From Streptomyces tsukubensis (GTDB lineage Bacteria > Actinomycetota > Actinomycetes > Streptomycetales > Streptomycetaceae): 64,000 bases of DNA. The DNA lies in the NCBI RefSeq assembly GCF_003932715.1, contig NZ_CP020700.1:5044501-5108500 (forward strand), read 5' to 3'. The position numbers were made by a program, and so were the translations under genes. Below, piece after piece: positions 1-7,666 of this stretch; position 1 is the first letter of the stretch; each line of letters begins with the position of its first letter. The notes under the pieces are model-generated. The model worked only from the letters and a program-made list of their open reading frames with translations, was not told the DNA's origin and made no database searches.

Positions 1-28
1 CGGCCGATGCCGCGAGGGGAGGCGTCCC

Positions 29-637
29 GTGACGTCCGAAGGCCTGAGTGACCTGAGAGAACTCATGGTGCGTGCCGATGAACGCGCCCTGGCCGCGAGC
101 GGGGTGGCCTGTCTGGAACGCTGCCTTCCGCTGCTGGGTGACGGGGCCGCGGGCCCGGAGGCGCTGCGCCCGCTGTGGGCCGGCCTCGCCAACGGCCCGG
201 CCCACTGGGCCGTACGCCTCGCGGAGGCACGGGAGCTGCTGAAGGGCCCGCCGGAGCGCGACACCGGGGCGGGTGCGGACCCGGCGGAGGCGGACGACGC
301 GGCCGGTATCGACGCGGCCGACGCCGTACGCGCCATGCTGGACACCGCCCCCGCCGCATGGTCGGCGGCCCCGCTGCGGGCCTGGGCGGGCGACTGCTCC
401 GTCACCGCCCTCGCCCTCCACCGCCGCCTCGGCGCCGGCCCCCTCGACGACCCCGCGACCCCGGCCGTCGACCCGCTCTCCACGGGCGAGCTGCGACGGC
501 AGATCCGGATGCTGCAACTGCTGGCCGCGGGCGAGGGCCCGTCCGGACTCCGCCAGGCCCTGAACGCGGCCACCGAGGGCCGCCGCGTCCTGGCCGCCGC
601 CCTCTCCCGCCGCGCCCGCGGCACCGGCCGCGCCTGA
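29..637 (+). CDS. Hypothetical protein, 202 aa
   Basis: I do not recognise this protein. It is Ala/Arg-rich, mostly helical in composition, with no signal peptide or membrane segment. The start is a GTG preceded by a purine-rich GAGGGGAGG about 6 nt upstream, which supports it as a true N-terminus rather than a fragment cut by the window edge. Codon use has the strong third-position GC expected of a real gene. It ends about 210 bp before the stop of the convergent kinase-like gene. The 638-850 gap holds nothing I can identify. Confidence 0.6.
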   Translation: MTSEGLSDLRELMVRADERALAASGVACLERCLPLLGDGAAGPEALRPLWAGLANGPAHWAVRLAEARELLKGPPERDTGAGADPAEADDAAGIDAADAVRAMLDTAPAAWSAAPLRAWAGDCSVTALALHRRLGAGPLDDPATPAVDPLSTGELRRQIRMLQLLAAGEGPSGLRQALNAATEGRRVLAAALSRRARGTGRA

Positions 638-850
638 CCGGAAGCGGGGTGCGGGGATTCCCGGGGCCGCTCTCGGCTCCCGGCGAGTAACTCCAGTACG
701 ACGGATTCCGTCGAAGTCGATGTGTACAGAGGAGTCGGGGAAGCCTGCTGGGTGAGCCGGATGACGTCGATGGGCCTCTTCCCGGCCTGGCCGACCGCCG
801 TGACGACCTCCTCGTCGTCGTCGATCTCTGCACCCTCTGCAGCATCTGAT

Positions 851-1684
851 TCACAGATCTCTGCGGTGTCTGAGCCAGGCTTGGGCCGCTGCGTCCACCC
901 GGGCCGTCCAGGGGTCGGACTCCCCGGCGGTGATCTCGGCCCAGAGGTTGGCGTTGGCCACGGCGAAGGCAGTGACGGCGGCATCCGGTGCGTTACGGAA
1001 CGCGGGAACCCGCCGGGCCGTCCGTTCCGCTGCGAATGGTCGGTGCCGGCCGGCCGCGATGAGCCAGATGACCCAGTACGCGGCATCCAGCCAGGCGGCT
1101 CCGCGGGTGGCCCAGGCCCAGTCGACCAGTCGGGCCCGTCCATCGGCGACGATGACGTTCTCGTTGTTGAGGTCGGTGTGGCACAGGGTGTTCCCGCGGA
1201 AATGATCGAGGTCCGAGGCCGATTCCGCGTAGCTGCCGAGCCGTTGCTCGGCGAGACGCAGCTCAAGCCCCTCGTCGGCCTGCACGGTGGACAGGTGGGT
1301 CAGGAGACGAGCCACCAAGGGGAGGTCGACCGAGCCCGGACGGTAGTCGGCATGGTGTCCGTCGATCGCGTCGAAAACGTTCAGGTCCCAGCCGTCCGCG
1401 ACCTCGCGCCAGCGGAGGCCCGGCCCGGCGGACTCGGCGACCAGTGAATTGATCGACGCTTCACGGGCCTGGGTCCATACCCGTGGATGGTCCGTACGCA
1501 TTCCCTTGACGTAGAAAGCGCCCTGGGACGTGAGGACGCGAGCAGCGACATCGGAGTTGAGCCCGCCAGAGGCGTTGGTGATGCCGATGATGGGCCCGAG
1601 CCGCTGGGCGAGTGCGGTCAAACGGCCGACGGGCAGCTCTTCGAGAGGGACGCGCGCGGTAGCCACGAAGGCACCGTGCCACAA
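851..1684 (-). CDS. APH-fold phosphotransferase, candidate RiPP-locus kinase
   Basis: This 277-aa protein has the APH/choline-kinase catalytic signature. HTDLNNENV is the Brenner-type loop (catalytic Asp plus Asn) and is followed by LVDWAWATRG carrying the metal-binding Asp. The N-lobe is recognisable but degenerate (GLNSDVAARV, then FYVKGM for the nucleotide Lys). The family phosphorylates small molecules or peptides in the cytoplasm; the substrate here is unknown. It lies 51 bp downstream of a 45-aa precursor-like peptide and a radical SAM enzyme on the same strand, so a role in maturing, phosphorylating or giving immunity to that peptide is an inference. The longest frame opens at a TTG just beyond a strong hairpin, with no good ribosome site. 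A GTG at 1666 is an alternative start. Confidence 0.8.
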   Translation of the reverse strand: MWHGAFVATARVPLEELPVGRLTALAQRLGPIIGITNASGGLNSDVAARVLTSQGAFYVKGMRTDHPRVWTQAREASINSLVAESAGPGLRWREVADGWDLNVFDAIDGHHADYRPGSVDLPLVARLLTHLSTVQADEGLELRLAEQRLGSYAESASDLDHFRGNTLCHTDLNNENVIVADGRARLVDWAWATRGAAWLDAAYWVIWLIAAGRHRPFAAERTARRVPAFRNAPDAAVTAFAVANANLWAEITAGESDPWTARVDAAAQAWLRHRRDL

Positions 1685-1690
1685 AGAGGG

Positions 1691-1723
1691 GCGCCGGGCC
1701 CGCCTTCCTGACGGGCCCGGCGC
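1691..1723 (-). terminator. Hairpin between precursor peptide and APH gene
   Basis: Perfect 12-bp arms (1691-1702 and 1712-1723, GCGCCGGGCCCG and its complement) enclose a 9-nt loop, with CCCTCTTTG following in the minus-strand direction. It sits 12 nt after the precursor stop and 7 nt before the earliest start of the kinase. It most likely acts as a partial terminator, giving more precursor than kinase mRNA, as is common just after RiPP precursor genes. Confidence 0.65.
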
Positions 1724-1735
1724 TGGTTGTCACCT

Positions 1736-1873
1736 TCAGTTGTAGGGGTTGTCGTCGCCACAGCCGGTGGCCGCGTCGGAGGCAAGTGCTTCGAGATCGT
1801 CGACAACGACGGCCTCAAGTGGCTCCTCGGCAGGAGGTGGAGGACTGCTGATCTCTAGAGAGAATGCCGTCAT
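1736..1873 (-). CDS. Candidate RiPP precursor peptide, 45 aa
   Basis: This small ORF starts with ATG at 1873, overlapping the TGA of the radical SAM gene (ATGA coupling), with a GGAAGGA ribosome site upstream. The N-terminal part is leader-like: MTAFSLEISS, a PPPP stretch, then an acidic helix-prone segment (EEPLEAVVVDDLEALASDA). The C-terminal tail is TGCGDDNPYN, a plausible core with one Cys, two Asn and one Tyr. The early FSLEI resembles the FxLD/FxLE leader motifs of some actinobacterial RiPPs. An acidic leader, a short Gly/Cys/Tyr/Asn tail, translational coupling to a SPASM enzyme and a hairpin right after the stop all fit a RiPP precursor. I cannot assign it to a named family, and the cleavage site and modification are unknown. 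Confidence 0.7.
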   Translation of the reverse strand: MTAFSLEISSPPPPAEEPLEAVVVDDLEALASDAATGCGDDNPYN

Positions 1874-2991
1874 GCTCGGTCGTCCTTCCTTCCGTGTTGG
1901 CAGTACTTTTCGAGTGGTGCCTTCGCAGCCTGGAAAGCCTTGGCCATGGGGCGGCAGACCCGGCAGGTTCCCGAGAGCGTGCAGCCCCGGCACTCTCCGG
2001 TGCGAAGCATTTGGGCATCAGCGATGCCGGGAAGGCGCATCAGGCCGTGGACGCCTTCGCGCATGAGGTCGATCGGATTCTCGCGTCCGACCTTGCACAT
2101 GGTGGCCTTGCCCCAGGGGTCGGCATGGAAGAAGGTGTGCCCTGCCGGGCAGCCGGTGAAGACGGGAGCGCGGTCACCATGACCAGGAGCCTGGGTAGCC
2201 AGCGGATCGGCCCGGCCGTCGTAGGTCGGCGAAATGCTCGCGTACTCCTTGTACGACCGTGCATATTCATGGGCGATCTTGCGCATGGCATCGAGTTCGT
2301 GAGTGTTGTCCTTGGTGACGACGAGCGCGATCTCGACAGCGATGCCGGCGTTCCGTGCTGCGCTCAGCCCGCGCATGACCAGGTCGAACGCTCTGGGTGT
2401 GCGAGTGACCGCTCTTGCGGATTCCTTGCTCGCGCCGTAGAGGGAGACCACGACCTTCTGCGGAGGGTGGGTGCACAGGAGGTCGATGATCTTTGGATCG
2501 TGAAGCCGCGATCCGTTGGTGAGCAGGTCAAGGAGCAGGCCGAGCCGAGACGCGTACGCCCAGGCGCGGTGGAAGTCACGGTCGATGGTGGGCTCGCCGC
2601 CGGTGAACTGGAGCCACAGGGCGCCCGAGTCCCGAATGATGTGCAGGAGCCGCTTCTTGTCGTCCCAGTTCAGGCCCTCGAAGACACGCTGCGCGAGGTA
2701 GCAGTGCTCGCAGTTGAAGTTGCAGCCCTTGTTGATCTCCCATGTGGCCCGGCTGTACCCAAGCACGGAGGAGGGCCGGATCAGGACGGTCTCGGCGGTT
2801 GCCTGCCCGCCGAGGTCGAGCCCCCAGGCGGCCTCGGCCTTGTCGGACAGCCATGCCGGGACCGGAGCCCGGCTCTCCGCTGCTGACTTCAGCGTGTGGA
2901 ACTGCGCGGCGGGGAGCAGAATACCGCCGGGTGCTCCGGGGCGAGCCACGATGTACCGAGGGCCCTGCTGGGCCGCTATGAGCTGATGCAC
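1870..2991 (-). CDS. Radical SAM/SPASM peptide-modifying enzyme
   Basis: This 373-aa protein carries the radical SAM CxxxCxxC motif at C90, C94 and C97 (CNFNCEHCY), which binds the SAM-cleaving [4Fe-4S] cluster. A QFTGGEPTI segment follows. A C-terminal SPASM-type set has seven cysteines at about 281, 299, 334, 337, 343, 346 and 364, expected to hold auxiliary Fe-S clusters. SPASM enzymes install C-C, C-S or C-O bonds or epimerise residues in RiPPs. The first ~80 residues are not part of the barrel and may recognise the leader, although I cannot confirm an RRE fold. The start is GTG at 2991 behind AGAGGAAG. The gene is coupled by ATGA to the 45-aa precursor, making that peptide the likely substrate. 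Confidence 0.88.
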   Translation of the reverse strand: MHQLIAAQQGPRYIVARPGAPGGILLPAAQFHTLKSAAESRAPVPAWLSDKAEAAWGLDLGGQATAETVLIRPSSVLGYSRATWEINKGCNFNCEHCYLAQRVFEGLNWDDKKRLLHIIRDSGALWLQFTGGEPTIDRDFHRAWAYASRLGLLLDLLTNGSRLHDPKIIDLLCTHPPQKVVVSLYGASKESARAVTRTPRAFDLVMRGLSAARNAGIAVEIALVVTKDNTHELDAMRKIAHEYARSYKEYASISPTYDGRADPLATQAPGHGDRAPVFTGCPAGHTFFHADPWGKATMCKVGRENPIDLMREGVHGLMRLPGIADAQMLRTGECRGCTLSGTCRVCRPMAKAFQAAKAPLEKYCQHGRKDDRA

Positions 2992-3074
2992 CGTTCGGGC
3001 TTCCTCTCGTGCGGGTACAGGCGGTTACACGTTGCTGCACGCAGGTTCGGAAACTGTGGTGGCAGGGGATGGGG

Positions 3075-3344
3075 TCAAGAGTCGAGGGAATCGGTGCGCT
3101 CGACATCGCGGTCCACCATGAATTCAAGTTCGGCAATGCAGTGTCGGCATGCGTACATAGCGGCTGTCCTGCCTGCTGCAGACACGGGGCCTATCCAGAT
3201 CACGGGTACGCCCGGACGGCGGCAGTAGAGCCAGCAAAGTCCTGATTCCCAAAGGCGGCCGTCGAAGTTCCGAGAGTTGCCTGGCGGATCCAGGGCGGTT
3301 GCTCCCAGTTCCTGTGAGCTGTCGCGAGATGGCACGATCAGCAT
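3075..3344 (-). CDS. Small Cys-pair protein, 89 aa
   Basis: This small protein contains two CxxC-like pairs (GLCWLYCRR and YACRHCIAEL) around a VPVIWIGPVSAAG segment, suggesting a zinc-ribbon-like fold. Similar short proteins occur in Streptomyces next to HATPase and XRE/DUF397 genes, but I know of no assigned function. The ATG at 3344 overlaps the stop of the HATPase gene (ATGCTGA), so the two are probably translationally coupled. It ends 83 nt before the radical SAM gene on the same strand, so it could belong to the same transcript. Confidence 0.65.
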   Translation of the reverse strand: MLIVPSRDSSQELGATALDPPGNSRNFDGRLWESGLCWLYCRRPGVPVIWIGPVSAAGRTAAMYACRHCIAELEFMVDRDVERTDSLDS

Positions 3345-3817
3345 TCACGCTCAGTGGTAGGGGACGCGACCAGATCCGCCCACACGATCTTTCCCCAGTG
3401 GTGTTTCTCGCAGCCCCAGGCGTGGCTCAACTCTCCAATGATGCGGAGGCCGCGCCCCGTCACATCGTCCTCGCAGGAGGCGCGCTCCTCCGGTAGAGCG
3501 TGGGACTCGTCGGCCACGCCGATCCTCACGGTGCCCTCGCCACGCCGTTCCACGTCGAGTGTCAACCGATGGCATCTCGTGTGGCGGACGACGTTGGCCA
3601 CGAGCTCGGTCACGACTTGCTTCCCGTCTTGCTCCAGCCCTGACAGACCCCATGCGCTCAAGGCGGTGCAGACCAGGGAACGGGCCTGGTGCGCAACGGC
3701 CGGCGAGAGGGGAAGGGGCCGGCTGTAACCGGGAGTGCCTACCGCCTTCGCGCGGAAGGTATCGGCTGGCCCCTCGCCTAACGGCGGCAGTGGGGTACTG
3801 CTTTGGCGCGTTGTCAT
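3338..3817 (-). CDS. RsbW/SpoIIAB-like ATP-binding regulatory protein
   Basis: This 159-aa protein has a single GHKL (HATPase_c) domain. The N-box is VVTELVANVVRHT, followed by VADESH and the glycine box TGRGLRIIGELSHAWG. There is no DHp or receiver domain. Stand-alone proteins of this kind act as anti-sigma kinases or regulatory partners and are abundant in Streptomyces, usually next to XRE/DUF397 pairs as here. It heads the minus-strand set that leads into the Cys-pair protein and the radical SAM enzyme. Its sigma or anti-anti-sigma partner is not evident nearby. Confidence 0.85.
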   Translation of the reverse strand: MTTRQSSTPLPPLGEGPADTFRAKAVGTPGYSRPLPLSPAVAHQARSLVCTALSAWGLSGLEQDGKQVVTELVANVVRHTRCHRLTLDVERRGEGTVRIGVADESHALPEERASCEDDVTGRGLRIIGELSHAWGCEKHHWGKIVWADLVASPTTEREC

Positions 3818-3986
3818 GTCGGCCTCGGAAAGGGTCGAAGGGGTTTTTCGCTCTCAGATGCGGCCGGAAGCAGGGCCTACTGGGAGGGCGCCCCGGTGTC
3901 GGGGTTGCCCGCACGGGGAATCCGGCGATTCCGCAGAGTTACGGACCGTCATGACGAGTGTGCACGCGCAGAACGAAGGTCGCAAG

Positions 3987-4007
3987 CTTGGGGTATCAAT
4001 CCCCAAG
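3987..4007. promoter_or_regulatory. Inverted repeat operator upstream of XRE gene
   Basis: A perfect 7-bp inverted repeat, CTTGGGG (3987-3993) and CCCCAAG (4001-4007), is separated by 7 nt. It lies in the 371-bp divergent gap between the HATPase (start 3817) and XRE (start 4189) genes. A TATGGT -10-like hexamer follows at 4013-4018, so a bound protein would overlap the core promoter on the XRE side. Autoregulation by the adjacent XRE protein is the obvious inference. The rest of the gap (3818-3986 and 4019-4188) shows no ORF I believe. Confidence 0.5.
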
Positions 4008-4188
4008 TAAAGTATGGTTGTTCGCATTCATGGGGTGCCCGAATGGTCGAGCTCCCCACCCGAGTGAAAGATTGCCGACCCCGTTTGCTTGTCGCCCGCA
4101 CCCGGATGGGGACGTTCCGCACCCTCAAGGGGGTGCGAGATACCCGCCGGTTGAGAGACCATCAACCCAGCGAGAGAGTGAGTCCGCG

Positions 4189-5058
4189 ATGCCGACCATC
4201 CCCCTGGTTCCAACTGTTCGCAGGCGAAGGCTCGGAAGCCAGGTTCGGCGCTACCGCAACGACGCCGGCATGAGCGCAGAAGCTGCGGCCAGGGCCATGG
4301 GCTGGGATCCGGGCAAGCTGTCGCGGATCGAACATGCCAAGGCGGCGCTTCAGCCGAAGGACGTCGCGCCTCTGCTCGCGCTCTACGGAGTGACCGAGGA
4401 AGGAGCGGTTGTCGCACTGGTGGCGATGGCGAAGGACGCAGGCAGGAAGGGCTGGTGGACCTCGTACAGCGATGTGGTGGCATCGTCCTACGCGGACCTC
4501 ATCGCCCTGGAGGCGGATGCCGAGAGCATTCGAGAATGGTCGCCCTATCTCGTGCCCGGGCTACTCCAAACCCCTGCTTATGCTCGCGAAACCATTGCGG
4601 CGCACGCTCTTACTCGGACTCCGCAGGAGGTTCATGCCCTCTCGGAGGTCCGAGTGGCCCGGCAATCGGTCCTCAGCCGCCCGGGCGGTGAACCCCTGCG
4701 CTACGTTGCGGTCATCGGTGAGGCGGCCCTGCATCAGAGGTTTGCCAGTCGGCCGGAGACGATGCGAGACCAGATCCGGCGCCTCATCGAAACGACCGAG
4801 GTCCCCGGAATCACCATTCAGGTCATGCCGCTCGACGCCACGCCGCACCCGGGTGGAGCGGGCGGCTTCAGTCTCTTCGGGTTCGCCCCGCCCCTGCCCG
4901 GGGTCGTACAGATTGAGAATCTGAAGGGAACCAGCTACGCCGAAGGTGACGAGATCCGGTTGTTCGACGACGCCTTCGGGCGCATCGTCGGCGCCGCGTT
5001 GTCAACCGATGATTCGCTGGCTTTTCTGCAAGGAATGGAGAAGAGGTACTACAGATGA
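4189..5058 (+). CDS. XRE-family regulator (HTH plus DUF5753-type domain)
   Basis: This 289-aa protein starts at the ATG at 4189 behind GAGAGAGTGAG. The frame is open further upstream, but that part has no coding character and includes the promoter region. Residues ~12-70 form an XRE helix-turn-helix (LGSQVRRYRNDAGMSAEAAA, then WDPGKLSRIEHAK). The remaining ~200 residues match the Streptomyces C-terminal domain seen with these regulators (EWSPYLVPGLLQTPAYARE, RQSVLSRPGG, MPLDATPHPG). Such proteins work with small DUF397 partners, with BldB- and WhiJ-related systems as the best-known examples. The 3' end overlaps the DUF397 gene by ATGA. The target may be the inverted repeat at 3987-4007. Confidence 0.92.
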   Translation: MPTIPLVPTVRRRRLGSQVRRYRNDAGMSAEAAARAMGWDPGKLSRIEHAKAALQPKDVAPLLALYGVTEEGAVVALVAMAKDAGRKGWWTSYSDVVASSYADLIALEADAESIREWSPYLVPGLLQTPAYARETIAAHALTRTPQEVHALSEVRVARQSVLSRPGGEPLRYVAVIGEAALHQRFASRPETMRDQIRRLIETTEVPGITIQVMPLDATPHPGGAGGFSLFGFAPPLPGVVQIENLKGTSYAEGDEIRLFDDAFGRIVGAALSTDDSLAFLQGMEKRYYR

Positions 5059-5309
5059 ACAAGTCCAGGCCGGTGCTCCTCGCGAAGGATTTCCCCGAAG
5101 CCAAGTGGCGCAAGGCGAGTGCCAGTGCAGGTGAGGGGAACTGTGTCGAGGTTGCAGAGTGTTCAGCGAGTGGCATCGACCTGAGAGGTGTCATAGTTCG
5201 CGACTCGAAGAATTCGACCGGCCCTGTGCTTCTCTTTGATTCCGTTGCCTTCGCGGCCTTCATTGCCGGTTTCGCTCAAACCGACTGCTGCTCGGTTCCG
5301 CGCTCGTAG
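5055..5309 (+). CDS. DUF397 domain protein
   Basis: This 84-aa protein has the DUF397 hallmarks: AKWRKASASAGEGNCVEVA near the N-terminus, then VIVRDSKN and LLFDSVAFAAFIAGF. The ATG overlaps the XRE stop (ATGA), so the two are co-translated. In the WhiJ/BldB-type systems the small protein binds and antagonises or modulates its XRE partner. The C-terminal TDCCSVPRS tail is unusual for the family and adds two adjacent cysteines. Confidence 0.92.
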   Translation: MNKSRPVLLAKDFPEAKWRKASASAGEGNCVEVAECSASGIDLRGVIVRDSKNSTGPVLLFDSVAFAAFIAGFAQTDCCSVPRS

Positions 5310-5448
5310 TCCGTTCGGTTCGTCGCCGACGCTGCTGGTGGTGCGCCCGTGACACCGGGGTGGGCCACCGGCAGCCGCGTGACGCGGTGCAGCTGCCCGG
5401 TCCGGACCGGGCGGCATCGCCGGATCGTCCGGCGGGGAGAGCCGAACC

Positions 5449-6387
5449 ATGCGCAGACGAAACGTCCTTGCCGCCTCCGGCACCGCCGCGGTCGCGCCGT
5501 CGTGTCCTCGACCACCGCGAACGCCGCTGCCGTCGCGCCCCCGATCAACCCGAAGCTCACGACCCGCGACCCCCAGGCGTCACTGAACGCCCGGGCCGTA
5601 ATCCGGGTTCGTCGCTCAAGGACTTCAGCCAGGTCCTCACCCAGGTCACGGGCCGGCGCCCCGGCGATGTCGCCGGCTACCCGCCCGCCACGATCACCAC
5701 CGACCAGGCGTGGTTCGATCTGGTCGTCGACCGGGCCGCCGACACCCCCCAGTACCGGGCGCTCCTGGCTGACCTGGAGATACTCGCGGCCAACCTCTCC
5801 TACTTCGCCGCCTACGACATCCTGGTGCTGCTGCGCCCGTACCACGAGATGAACGGCGCCTGGTTCTGGTGGGGCGGCAAAACGCCGGCCTCCTACAAGA
5901 AGCTGTGGGCCATCACGTACGACTACCTCGTCAAGACCAGGGGCCTCCACAACCTGATCTTCGTCTGGTCCCCCAACGCCTGGACACCCAACGGGAACAA
6001 CGTGCCCTGGAACTACTACCCGGGCGCGGATCGCGTGGACGTCGTCGCCGTCGACGACTACAACGCCCGGTACGGCTCCGGGGGCGGTACGCCCGAGAGT
6101 CCGGACTACACCAACATCTACTACCGGGGGCTGGCCGACTACGCCAAGCCCCGCATGCTCGCCGAGACCGGGTACGTCCCGATCACCGCCCGTACGGACA
6201 CCGTCCCCGCCACCAACGCGCTCGACGCCAGCCCATGGGTGTGGAACGTCTGGGGGACTGGCTCACTTCAAGGAACTCGAACGCGGACGTCAAGGCCACC
6301 TACTACGCCGGCGGCCAGGTCCGGACCGGGGGATCCGGCACGGGCCACGGCCAGAACTTCGACTGGGGTTCGATCCACGCCCACTGA
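5449..6387 (+). pseudogene. Degenerate GH26 beta-mannanase
   Basis: Three reading frames are needed to read this gene. It opens with MRRRNVLAASGTAAVA, the start of a secretion signal. It shifts to a second frame (VVSSTTANAAAVAPPINPK), which runs to about 5610, then to a third carrying most of the barrel. A further shift near 6255, in a run of five G, leads to the final segment ending FDWGSIHAH. The barrel has the GH26 acid/base motif LLRPYHEMNGAWFWWG and the nucleophile region PRMLAETGYVP. The part normally between the signal and the barrel is mostly missing, so there is an internal deletion as well as at least three frameshifts. It is probably non-functional. Confidence 0.8.
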
Positions 6388-6850
6388 CCCGGTCCGGGTG
6401 CCCGTACGTGTGAGACACCCCTCACGCGGTCGCGCCGCCGAGCGGGCCCGGGGAGCCGCGCCGGGCGCGGTCGGGCGACAGCGGTCCCGGGAAGGCCGTG
6501 GACGGCGGTCGGCGCAGGGGTCGCGCGATTGCCCGCCGGGCTGCCGGACAGGGCATCGCCGCAGGCCGGAGCCGTAGAAACACGGAGACGACCGGGACCA
6601 CCACCCCCCACAGGAGAGGCCCCGGTCGTCGTCCGCAGGGTCCGCGGTACGGCCCCGTAACCCACTCTGCGCCGGGCGGGCCATTTCTGTCACAGCCCTT
6701 CCGTACAGACTCGTCCGGAATATTGTTGCAAGTTGTACAAACCATGGACGGGGCGCCTTGCCACGACGTAGCGTGCTGGTCTCGTAGGAGTGCTCAGGGC
6801 AGAGCGGTACAGCACTGACCAGCGAATCCGAACAGGTACAGGTAGAGGTT
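6388..6850. other. Intergenic region upstream of ECF sigma gene
   Basis: This is 463 bp without a convincing gene. It contains an inverted repeat GACGACCGGG (6587-6596) and CCCGGTCGTC (6621-6630), possibly a terminator or attenuator. Further on is an AT-richer stretch around 6716-6745 that includes the 8-bp palindrome TTGTACAA and probably holds the sigma gene promoter. Confidence 0.5.
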
Positions 6851-7666
6851 GTGCTGGGGGACGACGCGGAGCTGACCACCGCGGTGCTCGCGGCGCAGAA
6901 CGGGGACGAGTGCGCGTTCCGTTCTGTGTACCGCGCGGTGCACCCGCGGCTGCTCGGCTATGTACGGACGCTCGTCGGCGAGCCGGACGCCGAAGACGTG
7001 ACATCCGAGGCATGGCTGCAGATAGCCCGTGACCTCGGACGGTTCAGCGGCGACGCGGACCGGTTCCGTGGCTGGGCCGCACGGATCGCCCGCAACCGGG
7101 CGCTCGACCACATCAGGATGCGGGGCCGGCGCCCCGCCGTCGGCGGCGACGAGTCCGAGCTCACCGGGCGGGCCGCCGAATCCGACACCGCCGACGAGGC
7201 GATGGAGGCGCTCTCCACCGGGCACACCATGGCGCTCATCGCCCAGCTGCCCCAGGACCAGGCCGAGGCGGTGGTGCTGCGGGTCGTCGTCGGGCTCGAC
7301 GCCAAGAGCGCCGCACACACCCTCGGCAAGCGCCCGGGGGCCGTCCGAACCGCCGCTCACCGCGGGCTGAAGCGGCTGGCCGAGCTGCTCGGCGCCGACG
7401 ATGCGGAGGGCGTCAGTCCGGACCCCTCGGGGCAGCCGTCCGTTCCTTCCCGCCGGGCCGGGAAACCGTCCCACGGCGCCGCGCGCGCTCCCGCGGACCC
7501 GGCCGGGTCCGACGGGCTGAGCGCCTCGGCCCGCTCCGCCCCCGGCCGCGCCGACGGGGCTGTCCGCAGCCTCGACGGCGTACCTCCGCAGCGCAGCCGG
7601 GACCAGGGGGCGACGGCGTCCGCCGGTGTGACGCATTCCTGGTGGCGGACGCAGAAGGACATGTGA
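6851..7666 (+). CDS. ECF RNA polymerase sigma factor
   Basis: This 271-aa protein has sigma region 2 (AFRSVYRAVHPRLLGYVRTL, then DAEDVTSEAWLQIARDL and FRGWAARIARNRALDHIR) and region 4 (LIAQLPQDQAEAVVLRVVVG, then AAHTLGKRPGAVRTAAHRG). The ~85 residues after region 4 are low-complexity and not conserved sigma sequence. The GTG start has a GGTAGAGG site just upstream. Its stop overlaps the start of the next gene (TGATG), so it is coupled to a membrane protein that is the likely anti-sigma partner. Confidence 0.9.
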   Translation: MLGDDAELTTAVLAAQNGDECAFRSVYRAVHPRLLGYVRTLVGEPDAEDVTSEAWLQIARDLGRFSGDADRFRGWAARIARNRALDHIRMRGRRPAVGGDESELTGRAAESDTADEAMEALSTGHTMALIAQLPQDQAEAVVLRVVVGLDAKSAAHTLGKRPGAVRTAAHRGLKRLAELLGADDAEGVSPDPSGQPSVPSRRAGKPSHGAARAPADPAGSDGLSASARSAPGRADGAVRSLDGVPPQRSRDQGATASAGVTHSWWRTQKDM

